64,000 bases of DNA from Alienimonas californiensis. GTDB lineage: Bacteria > Planctomycetota > Planctomycetia > Planctomycetales > Planctomycetaceae. The notes under the pieces were generated by a model. The model saw nothing but the letters and a program-made list of their open reading frames with translations. It had not been told where the DNA came from and ran no database searches. The translations under genes and the position numbers were made by a program. Within the stretch, counting starts at the first letter, position 1; every line of letters starts with the position of its first letter. Positions 40,921 through 49,934 of this stretch are shown piece after piece. Where the stretch lies: positions 2,870,823 to 2,934,822 of the forward strand of contig NZ_CP036265.1 of NCBI RefSeq assembly GCF_007743815.1. Direction: 5' to 3'.

Positions 40921-41017
40921 CCAATCCGAAGCGTCAGCGAGGGCTGTCGGGCCATGCCCGACGGACGTGTTCCGCCCCGCGGCTGCGCCGCGGGCCCTCG
41001 CTGACGCTTCGGGTTGG
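40921..41017. repeat. Palindromic element with two inner hairpins
   Basis: Outer arms of 24 nt (40921-40944 and 40994-41017) match with one mismatch. Between them are two smaller hairpins: GTCGGGC-CAT-GCCCGAC and CCGCGGC-TGC-GCCGCGG. Folded, this makes a cruciform or three-way structure. It lies inside the MoxR/DUF58/BatA series between two co-directional genes. The arm core GCGTCAGC also occurs in the 76-bp elements at 54511 and 55206. Confidence 0.8.
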
Positions 41018-41023
41018 TGTTCG

Positions 41024-41920
41024 TCATCCCTGCACCAGGTTCGCGCCGCGCATCATGGAGACCACCAGATCGTCGAACGGCACGTCGCTGCGGCTGGTCG
41101 TGTGGCCCCAGCCGCGGCTCCGGCAGAAGGCGGCGAGCTCCTTGCGGAAGCCGTCGAACGCCTCCCGGTAGCGGCGGAGGTCTTTCTCCGTGACGGTACG
41201 TTTGACGGCCCGGCCGGTCTCCACGTCGGTCAGTTCCACGTCCCCGAGGAAACCCGGGTCCGCCTCGGCCGCGTCGTAGATTTGCACCACGTGCGGCTCG
41301 TGCCCGCCGTGCCGCAGTTTGGAGAGCGGCGCCGAGAACCCGGCCGGGTCGTAGAAGTCGCTCAGCACCGCGACCAACCCGGACCGCCGCCCGCGGAGCA
41401 GGAACTCCCCGACGAGGTTCGACAGGTTCGTGTCCTCGCCGCCGGCTTCCAACCGCTCCAGAAACTGCAACAGGGCGAGCACGCGGCCTTTGCCGCGGGT
41501 CAGCGGCATCTCCTCGACCACCCCCCCGGCGAAGGCCACCACGGCCACGCGGTCCAGATCTGCTAAAGCGATATAGGCCAGCGCCGCGGCGACACGGCGG
41601 GCGAGGTCGAACTTCGGCGGCGTTCCGGTCGCCATGCTTTTCGAGGCGTCAATTAACAGATAGACATGCAGGTCCTGCTCCTCCTGAAACCGTTTGAGCA
41701 GCAGTTCCCCGTGCCGGGCGTAGAGGTTCCAGTCGAGGTGCCGGAAGTCGTCCCCGGGGTCGTACTGCCGGTGATCGGCGAACTCCACCCCCCCGCCGAG
41801 CTGCCGGGTCCGCTTCTGAGCCATCAACTGCCCGGCGAACACTCGTTTCGACAGCAGAGAGAGGTACTCCAAGCGGTTTAAAAAGTCCGGCGGGAACAGG
41901 GCGTTCGAGGCGGCGGCCAT
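41024..41920 (-). CDS. DUF58 domain protein
   Basis: A 298-residue DUF58 protein. It has the family blocks EYLSLLSKRVFAGQLMAQKR, VEFADHRQYDPGDDFRHLDW (near residue 50) and a VWA-like fold start VYLLIDASKSMATG. DUF58 proteins work next to MoxR AAA+ ATPases, probably as partners that deliver or hold VWA substrates. The start lies 1 bp after the stop of the moxR gene, so the two are translationally close. Length is typical. Confidence 0.93.
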   Translation of the reverse strand: MAAASNALFPPDFLNRLEYLSLLSKRVFAGQLMAQKRTRQLGGGVEFADHRQYDPGDDFRHLDWNLYARHGELLLKRFQEEQDLHVYLLIDASKSMATGTPPKFDLARRVAAALAYIALADLDRVAVVAFAGGVVEEMPLTRGKGRVLALLQFLERLEAGGEDTNLSNLVGEFLLRGRRSGLVAVLSDFYDPAGFSAPLSKLRHGGHEPHVVQIYDAAEADPGFLGDVELTDVETGRAVKRTVTEKDLRRYREAFDGFRKELAAFCRSRGWGHTTSRSDVPFDDLVVSMMRGANLVQG

Positions 41921-41921
41921 C

Positions 41922-42959
<1,038 letters not shown>

Positions 42960-43095
42960 CGGGCGGACCCGCGGGGGGCGGCGGTGGAGGGAACCTCCGA
43001 TTTACCGAGCCTTCCCGCCGCGGTGCGACCCCGCCCGGATTGCGATTCAGCCCCGCATCCCAGCCCCGGACCGTTCCGTCCGGTACGGCGCGGCG

Positions 43096-45144
43096 TTACG
43101 GCACAGTGGCGAACTCGCCGCTGTTCAGCAGGGCCCACCGCAGGTCCTCCAACCCGCCCTCGACCCGCACCAGCGGGGCCAGCCGGCGCCGTTCGCGGGC
43201 GGTCGGGCGGCGGGAGAGCGCGGCGAGGAACACGTCGTCCAGGTCCGCCGGCGTGCGGTTCTCTGCGGCGGCGTCGAGGGCGGCGTCGAGCGCCTCGCCG
43301 TTCATCAGGGCCAGGGCCCGGGGGATGTCCGTCACGGGGGCGAGATCCTCGCCGTTCTCGTCGTTCGCCTGCGGCCGCACGAATCCGGCGACCCAGGCGT
43401 CCCGCGCCCGCGGATCGATCCGCTGCCCGGAGACCGCGGCCAGCGAGTCGAACGTCTGCTCCACCGTCAACGGCTTGGGGTAGCAGCGGGTGAACAGCAG
43501 CGGGGCGCCGGCGGCGGGGTCGTCGAAGGCGTTGCCCTCGGTCGCCGCCCCGCTCAGCCCGTACAGCCGGGTGCCGGCGAGCGTCGCGTACAGATCCTTC
43601 ACGTCGTAGCCGGTCGCGATGAAGCGGTCCGTCAGCGCGTCCAGCACGGCGGGGTGCGACGGCGGGTTGTGCGGCCCGAGGTCGTCCACCGGATTGACCA
43701 GCCCGGCCCCGAACAGGTGGGCCCACGCCCGGTTCACGAACGACTTCGCCGGCAGCCGGCGGTCGTCGGAGAGCAGCAGTTCCGCGAGCTTTTCGCGGCG
43801 ATTGTCCGCCGCTTCGACCGTCTCGCCGGCGTAGCGGGGGAAGGTCGCCATCATCACGCCGCGGCGGTCCTCGAAGAAGGTCGGCCCGCTGGCCGGCCGG
43901 GCCTCCAACGCCGCGACCCGCGCCCCGTCGGCCGTCGGCCGCTGCACGACGTCGGTGCCCTTGAAGAAGGCATTCAGTTCCCAAAAGCGTTCCTGCGACC
44001 ATTCCTCCCCGCCGTTGTGCGGGTGGTCGTGGCACTGCATGCACTGCACCCGGGTGCCCAGCAGCGCCCGGGAGACCACCGCCGTCGCCGGGACCGCCTG
44101 ATTGTTCACGTGGGCGACGAGGAAGTTGGCCGCGGGGGCCTGCTCCACGTCGCCGGCGGCGGCGATCAGTTCCGCGGCGACGAGGTCCCAGCCGACGTTC
44201 CGCTCGAACTGGTCGGCCAGGTGCGCCCGCAATCCCGCCCGGTCCACGCCCGGACGCGGCGCCCGGCCGACGAGCGCCGTCGTCCAACGCTCGGCAAGGT
44301 GCTGGGCGAACGAGTCGCCGGAGAGCAAGCGGTTTAGTTCTCGCTCCCGCCGGCGCCCCCGTTCGTCGGCGAGGAAGCGGTCGACCTGCTCCGGCGGAGG
44401 GGCGTGCCCGGCCAGATCGAGCCACGCCCGCCGCAGCCATTCGCCGGGGTCGGCCTCGGGAGAGGGGGCTACTTCCGCTTCCGACCAGCCGTGGGCCAGC
44501 ACGGCGTCAATCGCCGCCGCGGCCTCCGCCGGAGAGGGCAGTTCGTTCCTCTCCGCCGAGGCGACCGCGGGCGTCGCCGAATCATTCGGGGCGCCGGCGG
44601 CCGGTGCCGGCGTCGGCGGGGCGTTGAGATCCGGGAACAGCTCCGGCGTCGGCCGCACGGGCAGTTCGACACGGGCCAGCGCTTCGCCCGGGGCTGGTTC
44701 TCCCGGGGCCGGGGAGAGCGTCGGCTCGTCCGGCTCCGGCTGCGGATCGATCACCGCGACGCCGGCCGGCGGACCGTCGGCGGCGGGACGCAGGAGGAAG
44801 GTCAGCCCGCACAGCAGGGCCAGACAGGCCGCCAACGTCAGCGGCGTCCGCCAACGGGCCGACTTCGCGGGGGCGGGCGGCTCCTCCGCCAGCGTGAGGG
44901 CCGGCAGGGCCGATGAGGACAGCGTCCCGGCCGCGTACGACAGCGTGCCGTGCACCAGGGTCAGGTCGAGGTACGCCCGCATCACCGCGGGGTCGCCCAG
45001 CACGCGAGCTTCCAGATCCGCCAGCCCGGCCTCATCCAGCCGTCCCTCGTGCAGGGCGTGCAGCGCGTCGGCCACTTCGCGCGGGATCGCCTCTCCCGCG
45101 GGGACGGGGGTCGCCTGGGCGTCGGCGAGGGAGGGGGTCGTCAC
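43096..45144 (-). CDS. Transmembrane anti-sigma-like protein fused to DUF1549-DUF1553
   Basis: A GTG start (45142-45144) overlapping the sigma TGA gives 682 residues. Residues 20-72 resemble the cytoplasmic anti-sigma segment of the FecR protein at 5590-7296 (EGRLDEAGLADLEARVLGD against DGTLNEADLLALEAELSVD). One membrane helix follows at 101-119, then a Pro-rich linker to about 200. From there on it is a DUF1549 domain (EWLRRAWLDLAGHAPPPEQV) with heme-type motif CMQCH at 368-372 and a DUF1553 domain (KSFVNRAWAHLFGAGLVNPV; ALLNSGEFATVP). The outer PSCyt domains replace the usual FecR/LamG sensor. Confidence 0.87.
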   Translation of the reverse strand: MTTPSLADAQATPVPAGEAIPREVADALHALHEGRLDEAGLADLEARVLGDPAVMRAYLDLTLVHGTLSYAAGTLSSSALPALTLAEEPPAPAKSARWRTPLTLAACLALLCGLTFLLRPAADGPPAGVAVIDPQPEPDEPTLSPAPGEPAPGEALARVELPVRPTPELFPDLNAPPTPAPAAGAPNDSATPAVASAERNELPSPAEAAAAIDAVLAHGWSEAEVAPSPEADPGEWLRRAWLDLAGHAPPPEQVDRFLADERGRRRERELNRLLSGDSFAQHLAERWTTALVGRAPRPGVDRAGLRAHLADQFERNVGWDLVAAELIAAAGDVEQAPAANFLVAHVNNQAVPATAVVSRALLGTRVQCMQCHDHPHNGGEEWSQERFWELNAFFKGTDVVQRPTADGARVAALEARPASGPTFFEDRRGVMMATFPRYAGETVEAADNRREKLAELLLSDDRRLPAKSFVNRAWAHLFGAGLVNPVDDLGPHNPPSHPAVLDALTDRFIATGYDVKDLYATLAGTRLYGLSGAATEGNAFDDPAAGAPLLFTRCYPKPLTVEQTFDSLAAVSGQRIDPRARDAWVAGFVRPQANDENGEDLAPVTDIPRALALMNGEALDAALDAAAENRTPADLDDVFLAALSRRPTARERRRLAPLVRVEGGLEDLRWALLNSGEFATVP

Positions 45145-45695
45145 GTCGCCACCCCCGTCGTCGGGGCGCCAAGTTGGGTCAGTTCCCGGCGGACGCATTC
45201 CGCCAGCGTCTTCTTGATTCGTCCGAGGGACTGATACACCGCGTTCACCGGCCGCCCGAGCGTCGCGGCGACGTCCTTGCCCTGCACCTCTTCCCCGTCG
45301 ACGCCGGGGGTGTACCGGCGCGTCAGCAGGTCGCGGTCTTTGTCGGACAACTTCTCCACGCAACGCTCCAAAACGCGGCGACGTTCTTCCCACAGCCCCG
45401 GATCGGCCTCCGCCTCCCGGGCGACCGCGGCGACGAACTCGTCGGAGAACCGCAGCCGGTCGCGGCCCTTCTTCTCACGCCACTTCAACACTTCGTAAGT
45501 CGCCACGGTGGCGCTCCAGGCAGCGAAGTTCGTGCCCGGCTCGAAGGTGTGGGCCTTCCGCCAGATGGCAAGGTTGGCGTTCTGCAAAACCTCCTCGGCG
45601 TCCGCCGGACGGCCGACCTGACTCAAGATGGTCAGGAACAGCCGCCGCTGGGACGACGTGAACTCGCGCAGGAACTGCTCGTCGGGCTCGGGCAT
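45141..45695 (-). CDS. ECF-type RNA polymerase sigma factor
   Basis: A 184-residue ECF sigma factor of the planctomycete type. Region 2 holds ADAEEVLQNANLAIWRKAH and FAAWSATVATYEVLKWREKK, and region 4 holds GKDVAATLGRPVNAVYQSLG. It is similar in build to the sigma at 7293-7838 but clearly distinct in sequence. Its TGA overlaps the GTG of the membrane anti-sigma/PSCyt gene. A 29-nt palindrome (45708-45736) separates it from the DUF1501 gene upstream on the same strand. Confidence 0.92.
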   Translation of the reverse strand: MPEPDEQFLREFTSSQRRLFLTILSQVGRPADAEEVLQNANLAIWRKAHTFEPGTNFAAWSATVATYEVLKWREKKGRDRLRFSDEFVAAVAREAEADPGLWEERRRVLERCVEKLSDKDRDLLTRRYTPGVDGEEVQGKDVAATLGRPVNAVYQSLGRIKKTLAECVRRELTQLGAPTTGVAT

Positions 45696-45707
45696 GAGGT
45701 CGCCGGG

Positions 45708-45736
45708 TTAGCCGCCCTCTTCAAGAGGGCGGCTCA
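45708..45736. repeat. TTAGCC palindrome, copy 1
   Basis: TTAGCCGCCCTCTT (45708-45721) pairs with AAGAGGGCGGCTCA (45723-45736) except near the outer end. It matches the element at 51332-51360. Where that copy has a T-A pair, this one has C-G (45715 with 45729), a compensatory change. Confidence 0.8.
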
Positions 45737-45747
45737 CGGGAACGCGA

Positions 45748-47013
45748 CTACCCGATCAGCTCGGCGATCGGCCGGCCGCCGTTGGCGAGCTTCATCGGCC
45801 GGCCGGTCTTGGAGGTGTGGACCGTGTTCAGCGGGATGCCGATCGCCTGGGCGACGGTCGCCCAGAGGTCGCCCGGCAGGTAGCTGGGGCCTTCGACCCG
45901 CATGCCGTCTTCGCTGGTTTTGCCGACCGCGATGCCGCCGTTCAGGCCGCCGCCGCCGATCAGCACGCTCCAGCTGCGGGCCCAGTGGTCGCGGCCGACG
46001 TTCTGGTTGATCCGCGGGGTCCGGCCGAACTCGCCCATGCAGACGATGACCGTGTCCTGCAACAGGCCGCGCTGCTTGAGGTCCGCGGTGACGGCGGACA
46101 GGCCGCTGTCCAGCGTGGGCAGCTTGTCGGTGGAAAGGGCGCTGAAGTTGTCGTTGTGCAGGTCCCAGCCGCCGTAGGAGACTTCAACGAACGGCACGTT
46201 CCGCTCGACCAGCCGGCGGGCCATCAGCAGGCTGCGGCCCAGTTGGCTGGTGCCGTAGGCGTCGCGGGTGGCCTGGTCCTCCTGCTCGACCTTGAAGGCG
46301 TCCATCTGGGAGGAGGTCATCAGGCTGACGGCCTTGTCGTAGACCTCAGCGTGCGCCTGGGGGGCGTCGCCGCGGCCGCTCTTGATGAAGTTCTCCTCGA
46401 GGACGTTCAGCATCGCCAGCCGGTTCTGGAGGCGCTGCGGGTTGGTCCAGCGGTCCAGGGAGGCGTTGCGGATCTGGCCGTTGGAGCTGACCTCGAACGG
46501 GGCGTGCTTCATGCCGAGGTAGCCGCTCTGCCCACCGCCGCCGCCGATGGAGATGAACGCGGGGATCTCGAGTTCCCGCCGCTCTTCGCCGAGGTGATAG
46601 GAGACGACGGAGCCGAAGTCCGGGTGGGTCGCGGTGACTTCCGGACGGTAGCCGGTCTTCATGAAGTAGCGGCCGCGGTCGTGGTCGGCCTCGATGCTGC
46701 TCATGGAGCGGACGACGGACAGTTCGTCCATCACCATCGCCGTCTTCGGCAGGTGCTCGGAGATTTGCAGGTCGCCCTTGGTGTCGATGGGCTTGAACTC
46801 GCCGCCGGTGTTGGTGCCGGGCTTGAGGTCCCACATGTCGATGGTGGGGGCGCCGCCGCCGAGCCAGACGAGGATCACGGCCTTGCCGTTCCGCCGCACT
46901 TCCTGGGCGTTCGCCTGGAGGTGGGACAGGAACTGCATCGCGGGGATCGTCGCGGCCCCGGCGGCCATGTGCCGCATGAAGTGACGACGGGAGGTCTGGT
47001 CGGTGGCGAACAT
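45748..47013 (-). CDS. DUF1501 domain protein, Tat-exported
   Basis: A 421-residue DUF1501 protein with a Tat-type leader ([20 protein letters not shown]). Family blocks include [40 protein letters not shown] and [20 protein letters not shown]. It follows its DUF1549/DUF1553 partner gene with 102 bp between and precedes the ECF sigma gene on the same strand. It is a shorter and distinct relative of the protein at 1233-2633. Confidence 0.94.
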   Translation of the reverse strand: MFATDQTSRRHFMRHMAAGAATIPAMQFLSHLQANAQEVRRNGKAVILVWLGGGAPTIDMWDLKPGTNTGGEFKPIDTKGDLQISEHLPKTAMVMDELSVVRSMSSIEADHDRGRYFMKTGYRPEVTATHPDFGSVVSYHLGEERRELEIPAFISIGGGGGQSGYLGMKHAPFEVSSNGQIRNASLDRWTNPQRLQNRLAMLNVLEENFIKSGRGDAPQAHAEVYDKAVSLMTSSQMDAFKVEQEDQATRDAYGTSQLGRSLLMARRLVERNVPFVEVSYGGWDLHNDNFSALSTDKLPTLDSGLSAVTADLKQRGLLQDTVIVCMGEFGRTPRINQNVGRDHWARSWSVLIGGGGLNGGIAVGKTSEDGMRVEGPSYLPGDLWATVAQAIGIPLNTVHTSKTGRPMKLANGGRPIAELIG

Positions 47014-47115
47014 CGGGGCGAACTTTCGGGAAACGGGAATCGGGAAGTGAGCGGGGGACAGGGGACGCCGGGCGGGTTCGCTAGTCCCGTCCGGCGGGCG
47101 GCGTGAGTTCCGAAC

Positions 47116-48813
47116 TCACTTCACGAACACGAACTCGTTGCTGTTCAGCAGGGCCCAGAACAGGTCCTGGTAGCCGTAGATCGGCTTCTCGCTCCCGCGG
47201 ATCAGTTGGGCCGCGGCGGTCTTCTCCTTGCTGGTCGGCTGACGGCCCAGGGCCGCCAGGAACAGGCGATCGACCGCCTCCTCCGGCTTGTTCGTCGAGC
47301 CCAGCACGCGGTTCAGGTAGCTGCCGGGCTCGGCGGAGATCGCCTTGGAGGTCAGTTCGCCGTTCATCATCATCAACGCCTGCGGGATCGAGCCGTTGAA
47401 GGTGGTGGACTCGGTCAGGTCGTCGGTGCCGAAGGCGGTGATGAACTGGCCGAGCCATTCCCGCTTCTGCCGTTCGATCGCTTCCCAGTCGGAGTTGCCG
47501 GCCTTCTGGGCCTCGGTGGCGATCAGCAGGGAGTCGTACAACTGCTCGGCGGTCATCCGCTTGACGGCCATGTGGCTGAACAGCGGCAGTTCGCCGGCGG
47601 CGGGGTCGTCGAACTCGTTCTCCTTGGTGGACTGACTGGTCAGCCCGTAGGCCTGCGAGTTGGCGATCCAGGTGATCAGCCGGCGGACGTCGTAGTTGTG
47701 CTCGACGAACTTCGCGGTGAGGAAGTCCAGCAGTTCCGGGTGGCTGGCCGGGTTGTGGGGGCCCATGTCGTCCACCGGCTTGGTGAAGCCGTAGCCGTGG
47801 AAGTGCCCCCAGGTGCGGTTCACGAAGGCCCGGGCGATCTGGTCGGTGACGGCGTCGGCGGATTCGCTGGCCGAGGGGAAGCCCTCCTCGTCCGGCACCA
47901 GACCGGTGAGGGCGGTCGCGAACTCGGTGCGGCGGTCCGTCCCGGCGTCTTCGCCGAACTTCGCGCCGAACGCCTCGGGGAAGGCGACCTGCATCAGCCC
48001 GCTGCGCTTCTCGAAGAAGACCGGGCCGTCCAGCGGGCGGCGGAGCAGTTCGGCGTAGACGAACTCGTTCTGCCCGGTCTGCTGGTCGAACTCCTCATGG
48101 TCCACCCGGCGGGCGGCCTTCAAAATGGAGTTGAACTGCCAGAACTGATCCTGCTTCCAGTCGTTGAACGGGTGGTTGTGGCACTGGGTACACTGCACCT
48201 GCATGCCCAGCAGCAACCGCGTCGCCTTGGCGGTCGCCTGCACGCCCTCGTCGTTGTCGACCATCTGGGCGAGCAGGAAGTTCGTCGCCCCGTTCTCCTC
48301 GAAGTGTCCCTCGGCGGTGATCAGCTCGAAGACGACCTCGCTCCAGGGCACGTTGCGGGCGAAGGCGTTGCGGAAGAACCGCCGCATGCCCAGGCGGCTG
48401 GTGTTCTCCGGCTCGCCCTGGCCGATCGCGAGGTTCGTCCAGACGGTGCTGAAGTGCCGGACGTAGTCCGGGCTCTCCAGCAGGGTCTGGATCATCTCCG
48501 CCCGCTTGGTCTCGGACTTGTTCCGCTCGAACGCCTGGACGGTCTCGGCGTCCGGGATATGCCCGCCGAGGTCCAGCCAGACGCGGCGGAGCCATTCGGA
48601 ATCGCTGGCGACGGGGGAAGGCTCGACGCCGTTGTCTTCCCAGCTGCGAGCGATCAGGCGATCGATCTCCGCAATAATGGCCGCGTCCCCGTTGCCGCGG
48701 ACGGGCTCCCCACCGGCTTCCGCGGCGAACGCCGCCCCGACGGACGCGCCGGGGGCGGACAGCAGCGGGACCAGCGCGAGCGTGAAAGCTGCGGCGAGCG
48801 GTCGGAGGGTCAT
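47116..48813 (-). CDS. DUF1549-DUF1553 (PSCyt2) secreted protein
   Basis: A 565-residue secreted protein with a signal peptide (TLRPLAAAFTLALVPLLSAPG). The DUF1549 domain has SEWLRRVWLDLGGHIPDAET and a heme-type CTQCH motif near residue 206. The DUF1553 domain has AFVNRTWGHFHGYGFTKPVD and ends WALLNSNEFVFVK. It lacks the N-terminal PSCyt1 domain of the 2700-5600 protein. It is the first gene of the minus-strand module that continues with DUF1501, the ECF sigma and the anti-sigma/PSCyt fusion. It is divergent from the pterin dehydratase gene. Confidence 0.93.
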   Translation of the reverse strand: MTLRPLAAAFTLALVPLLSAPGASVGAAFAAEAGGEPVRGNGDAAIIAEIDRLIARSWEDNGVEPSPVASDSEWLRRVWLDLGGHIPDAETVQAFERNKSETKRAEMIQTLLESPDYVRHFSTVWTNLAIGQGEPENTSRLGMRRFFRNAFARNVPWSEVVFELITAEGHFEENGATNFLLAQMVDNDEGVQATAKATRLLLGMQVQCTQCHNHPFNDWKQDQFWQFNSILKAARRVDHEEFDQQTGQNEFVYAELLRRPLDGPVFFEKRSGLMQVAFPEAFGAKFGEDAGTDRRTEFATALTGLVPDEEGFPSASESADAVTDQIARAFVNRTWGHFHGYGFTKPVDDMGPHNPASHPELLDFLTAKFVEHNYDVRRLITWIANSQAYGLTSQSTKENEFDDPAAGELPLFSHMAVKRMTAEQLYDSLLIATEAQKAGNSDWEAIERQKREWLGQFITAFGTDDLTESTTFNGSIPQALMMMNGELTSKAISAEPGSYLNRVLGSTNKPEEAVDRLFLAALGRQPTSKEKTAAAQLIRGSEKPIYGYQDLFWALLNSNEFVFVK

Positions 48814-48974
48814 GGGCGTGGCGGGTCGGAACGACAGGCGAGTGCGTGCCGGGCTGGGGGCGAAACCGAACCCGGGACGACAGACTTACCCGGTCCGCCG
48901 AGGCCGCGTTCGTCCGAAAACGGACCGATTCTCGGATTTCCCCCCGCAAAGCCTTCCTTCTCGGGAGTTTCCCC

Positions 48975-49346
48975 ATGTCCGCACCGTCCGCCCCCACCGC
49001 CGAAACGCTGCGCGCGGGGCATTGTCAGCCCTGCGAAGGCGGCGTGCCGACGCTCTCCCGGCAGGAGATTGCCGACCGCCTGACCGCCCTGAACGACTGG
49101 AAGACGAGCGACGACGGCGCCGCGATCCACCGCACCTGGAACGTCGGGTCGTTCTCGAAGGGACTGGCGTTCTGCAACCGCGTCGGCGAGATCGCCGAGG
49201 CGGAGGGCCACCACCCGGATCTGCACCTGACCGGCTACCGGAACGTGAAGATCGTGCTGACCACGCATGCCGTCGGCGGTCTGACCGAGAACGACTTCAT
49301 TCTTGCCGCAAAGATCGACGCCCTCGGCGACCCGCGGACGGCATAA
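48975..49346 (+). CDS. Pterin-4a-carbinolamine dehydratase
   Basis: A 123-residue protein with the family signature AEAEGHHPDLHLTGYRNVKI, in which the His pair and Pro form the active site. It continues TTHAVGGLTENDFILAAKI. It dehydrates 4a-hydroxytetrahydropterin in pterin recycling, or acts as a small regulatory protein in organisms without aromatic hydroxylases. The ATG at 48975 gives an N-terminal extension with CQPC that is longer than in many homologues but natural for this group. It lies upstream of the FHA gene by 63 bp. Confidence 0.92.
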   Translation: MSAPSAPTAETLRAGHCQPCEGGVPTLSRQEIADRLTALNDWKTSDDGAAIHRTWNVGSFSKGLAFCNRVGEIAEAEGHHPDLHLTGYRNVKIVLTTHAVGGLTENDFILAAKIDALGDPRTA

Positions 49347-49409
49347 TGCGGAACGGCGCCGCTTCCCCTCCCCCCGCCGTCCCCCCAGCCTTCCGTCCCC
49401 GGCCCGACC

Positions 49410-49826
49410 GTGCGTCTCGTCTTCAACCCGCTGCCGCCGGCGAACGGAGGGCGCTCGGCCAATCGGCCGGTGCCGCTGGATCGGCCGGTGCTGTTTTTCG
49501 GCCGGCACCCGGACTGCGACGTCAGCCCGCTGGGCAGCGCCAAGGTCAGCCGCCGGCACTGCTGCGTCGCGGAGGCCAGCGGCCGGGTGCGGGTGCGGGA
49601 TCTCGGCAGCCTGAACGGCACCTGGGTGAACGACCGCCCGGTGCGGCGGGAGGCGCCGCTCGTCCCCGGCGACGTGCTGCGGGTCGGCGACGTCGGCTAC
49701 CGCCTCGAACGCTTGGAGACGGTGCAGGACGGCTCGCAAAGCGGCGTCGTCTCCATCGCCCCCACCGCCGCTCCCCCGGCGCAAGAGGCGGGGGCGGAGA
49801 GCTCGTCGGACGTCGTGCCGATCTGA
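49410..49826 (+). CDS. FHA domain protein
   Basis: A 138-residue protein starting with GTG. The forkhead-associated domain spans about 15-105 with its hallmark residues: FFGRHPDCDVSP, the SRRHC phosphothreonine-binding block (KVSRRHCCV), and GSLNGTWVNDRPV. A short Ala/Ser-rich tail follows. It should bind phosphothreonine peptides, implying a Ser/Thr kinase elsewhere in the genome. No kinase gene is seen nearby. It could be cotranscribed with the pterin dehydratase. Confidence 0.9.
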   Translation: MRLVFNPLPPANGGRSANRPVPLDRPVLFFGRHPDCDVSPLGSAKVSRRHCCVAEASGRVRVRDLGSLNGTWVNDRPVRREAPLVPGDVLRVGDVGYRLERLETVQDGSQSGVVSIAPTAAPPAQEAGAESSSDVVPI

Positions 49827-49830
49827 AGCC

Positions 49831-49920
49831 GGCGAGCGGCGGGGCGTCAGCCCCCCGTGCGATTCGCGGCGACGTCGTTACCCTGCGGGGACACGGGGGG
49901 CTGACGCCCCCTCGCTCGCC
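49831..49920. repeat. Palindromic element A, intergenic copy (90 bp)
   Basis: Arms of 29 nt (49831-49859 and 49892-49920) match with two mismatches. They start GGCGAGCGG and contain GGCGTCAGCCCC. The element is related to the 76-bp copies inside genes at 54511-54586 and 55206-55281 but has a longer middle. It lies between the FHA gene and the dipeptidase gene, ending just before the latter's ribosome binding site. Confidence 0.85.
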
Positions 49921-49921
49921 T

Positions 49922-49928
49922 GGAAGGA
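49922..49928 (+). promoter_or_regulatory. Ribosome binding site of the dipeptidase gene
   Basis: GGAAGGA lies 6 nt before ATG 49935 and directly after the palindromic element. It decides between ATG 49935 and the in-frame TTG 49929. Confidence 0.55.
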
Positions 49929-49934
49929 TTGGGT

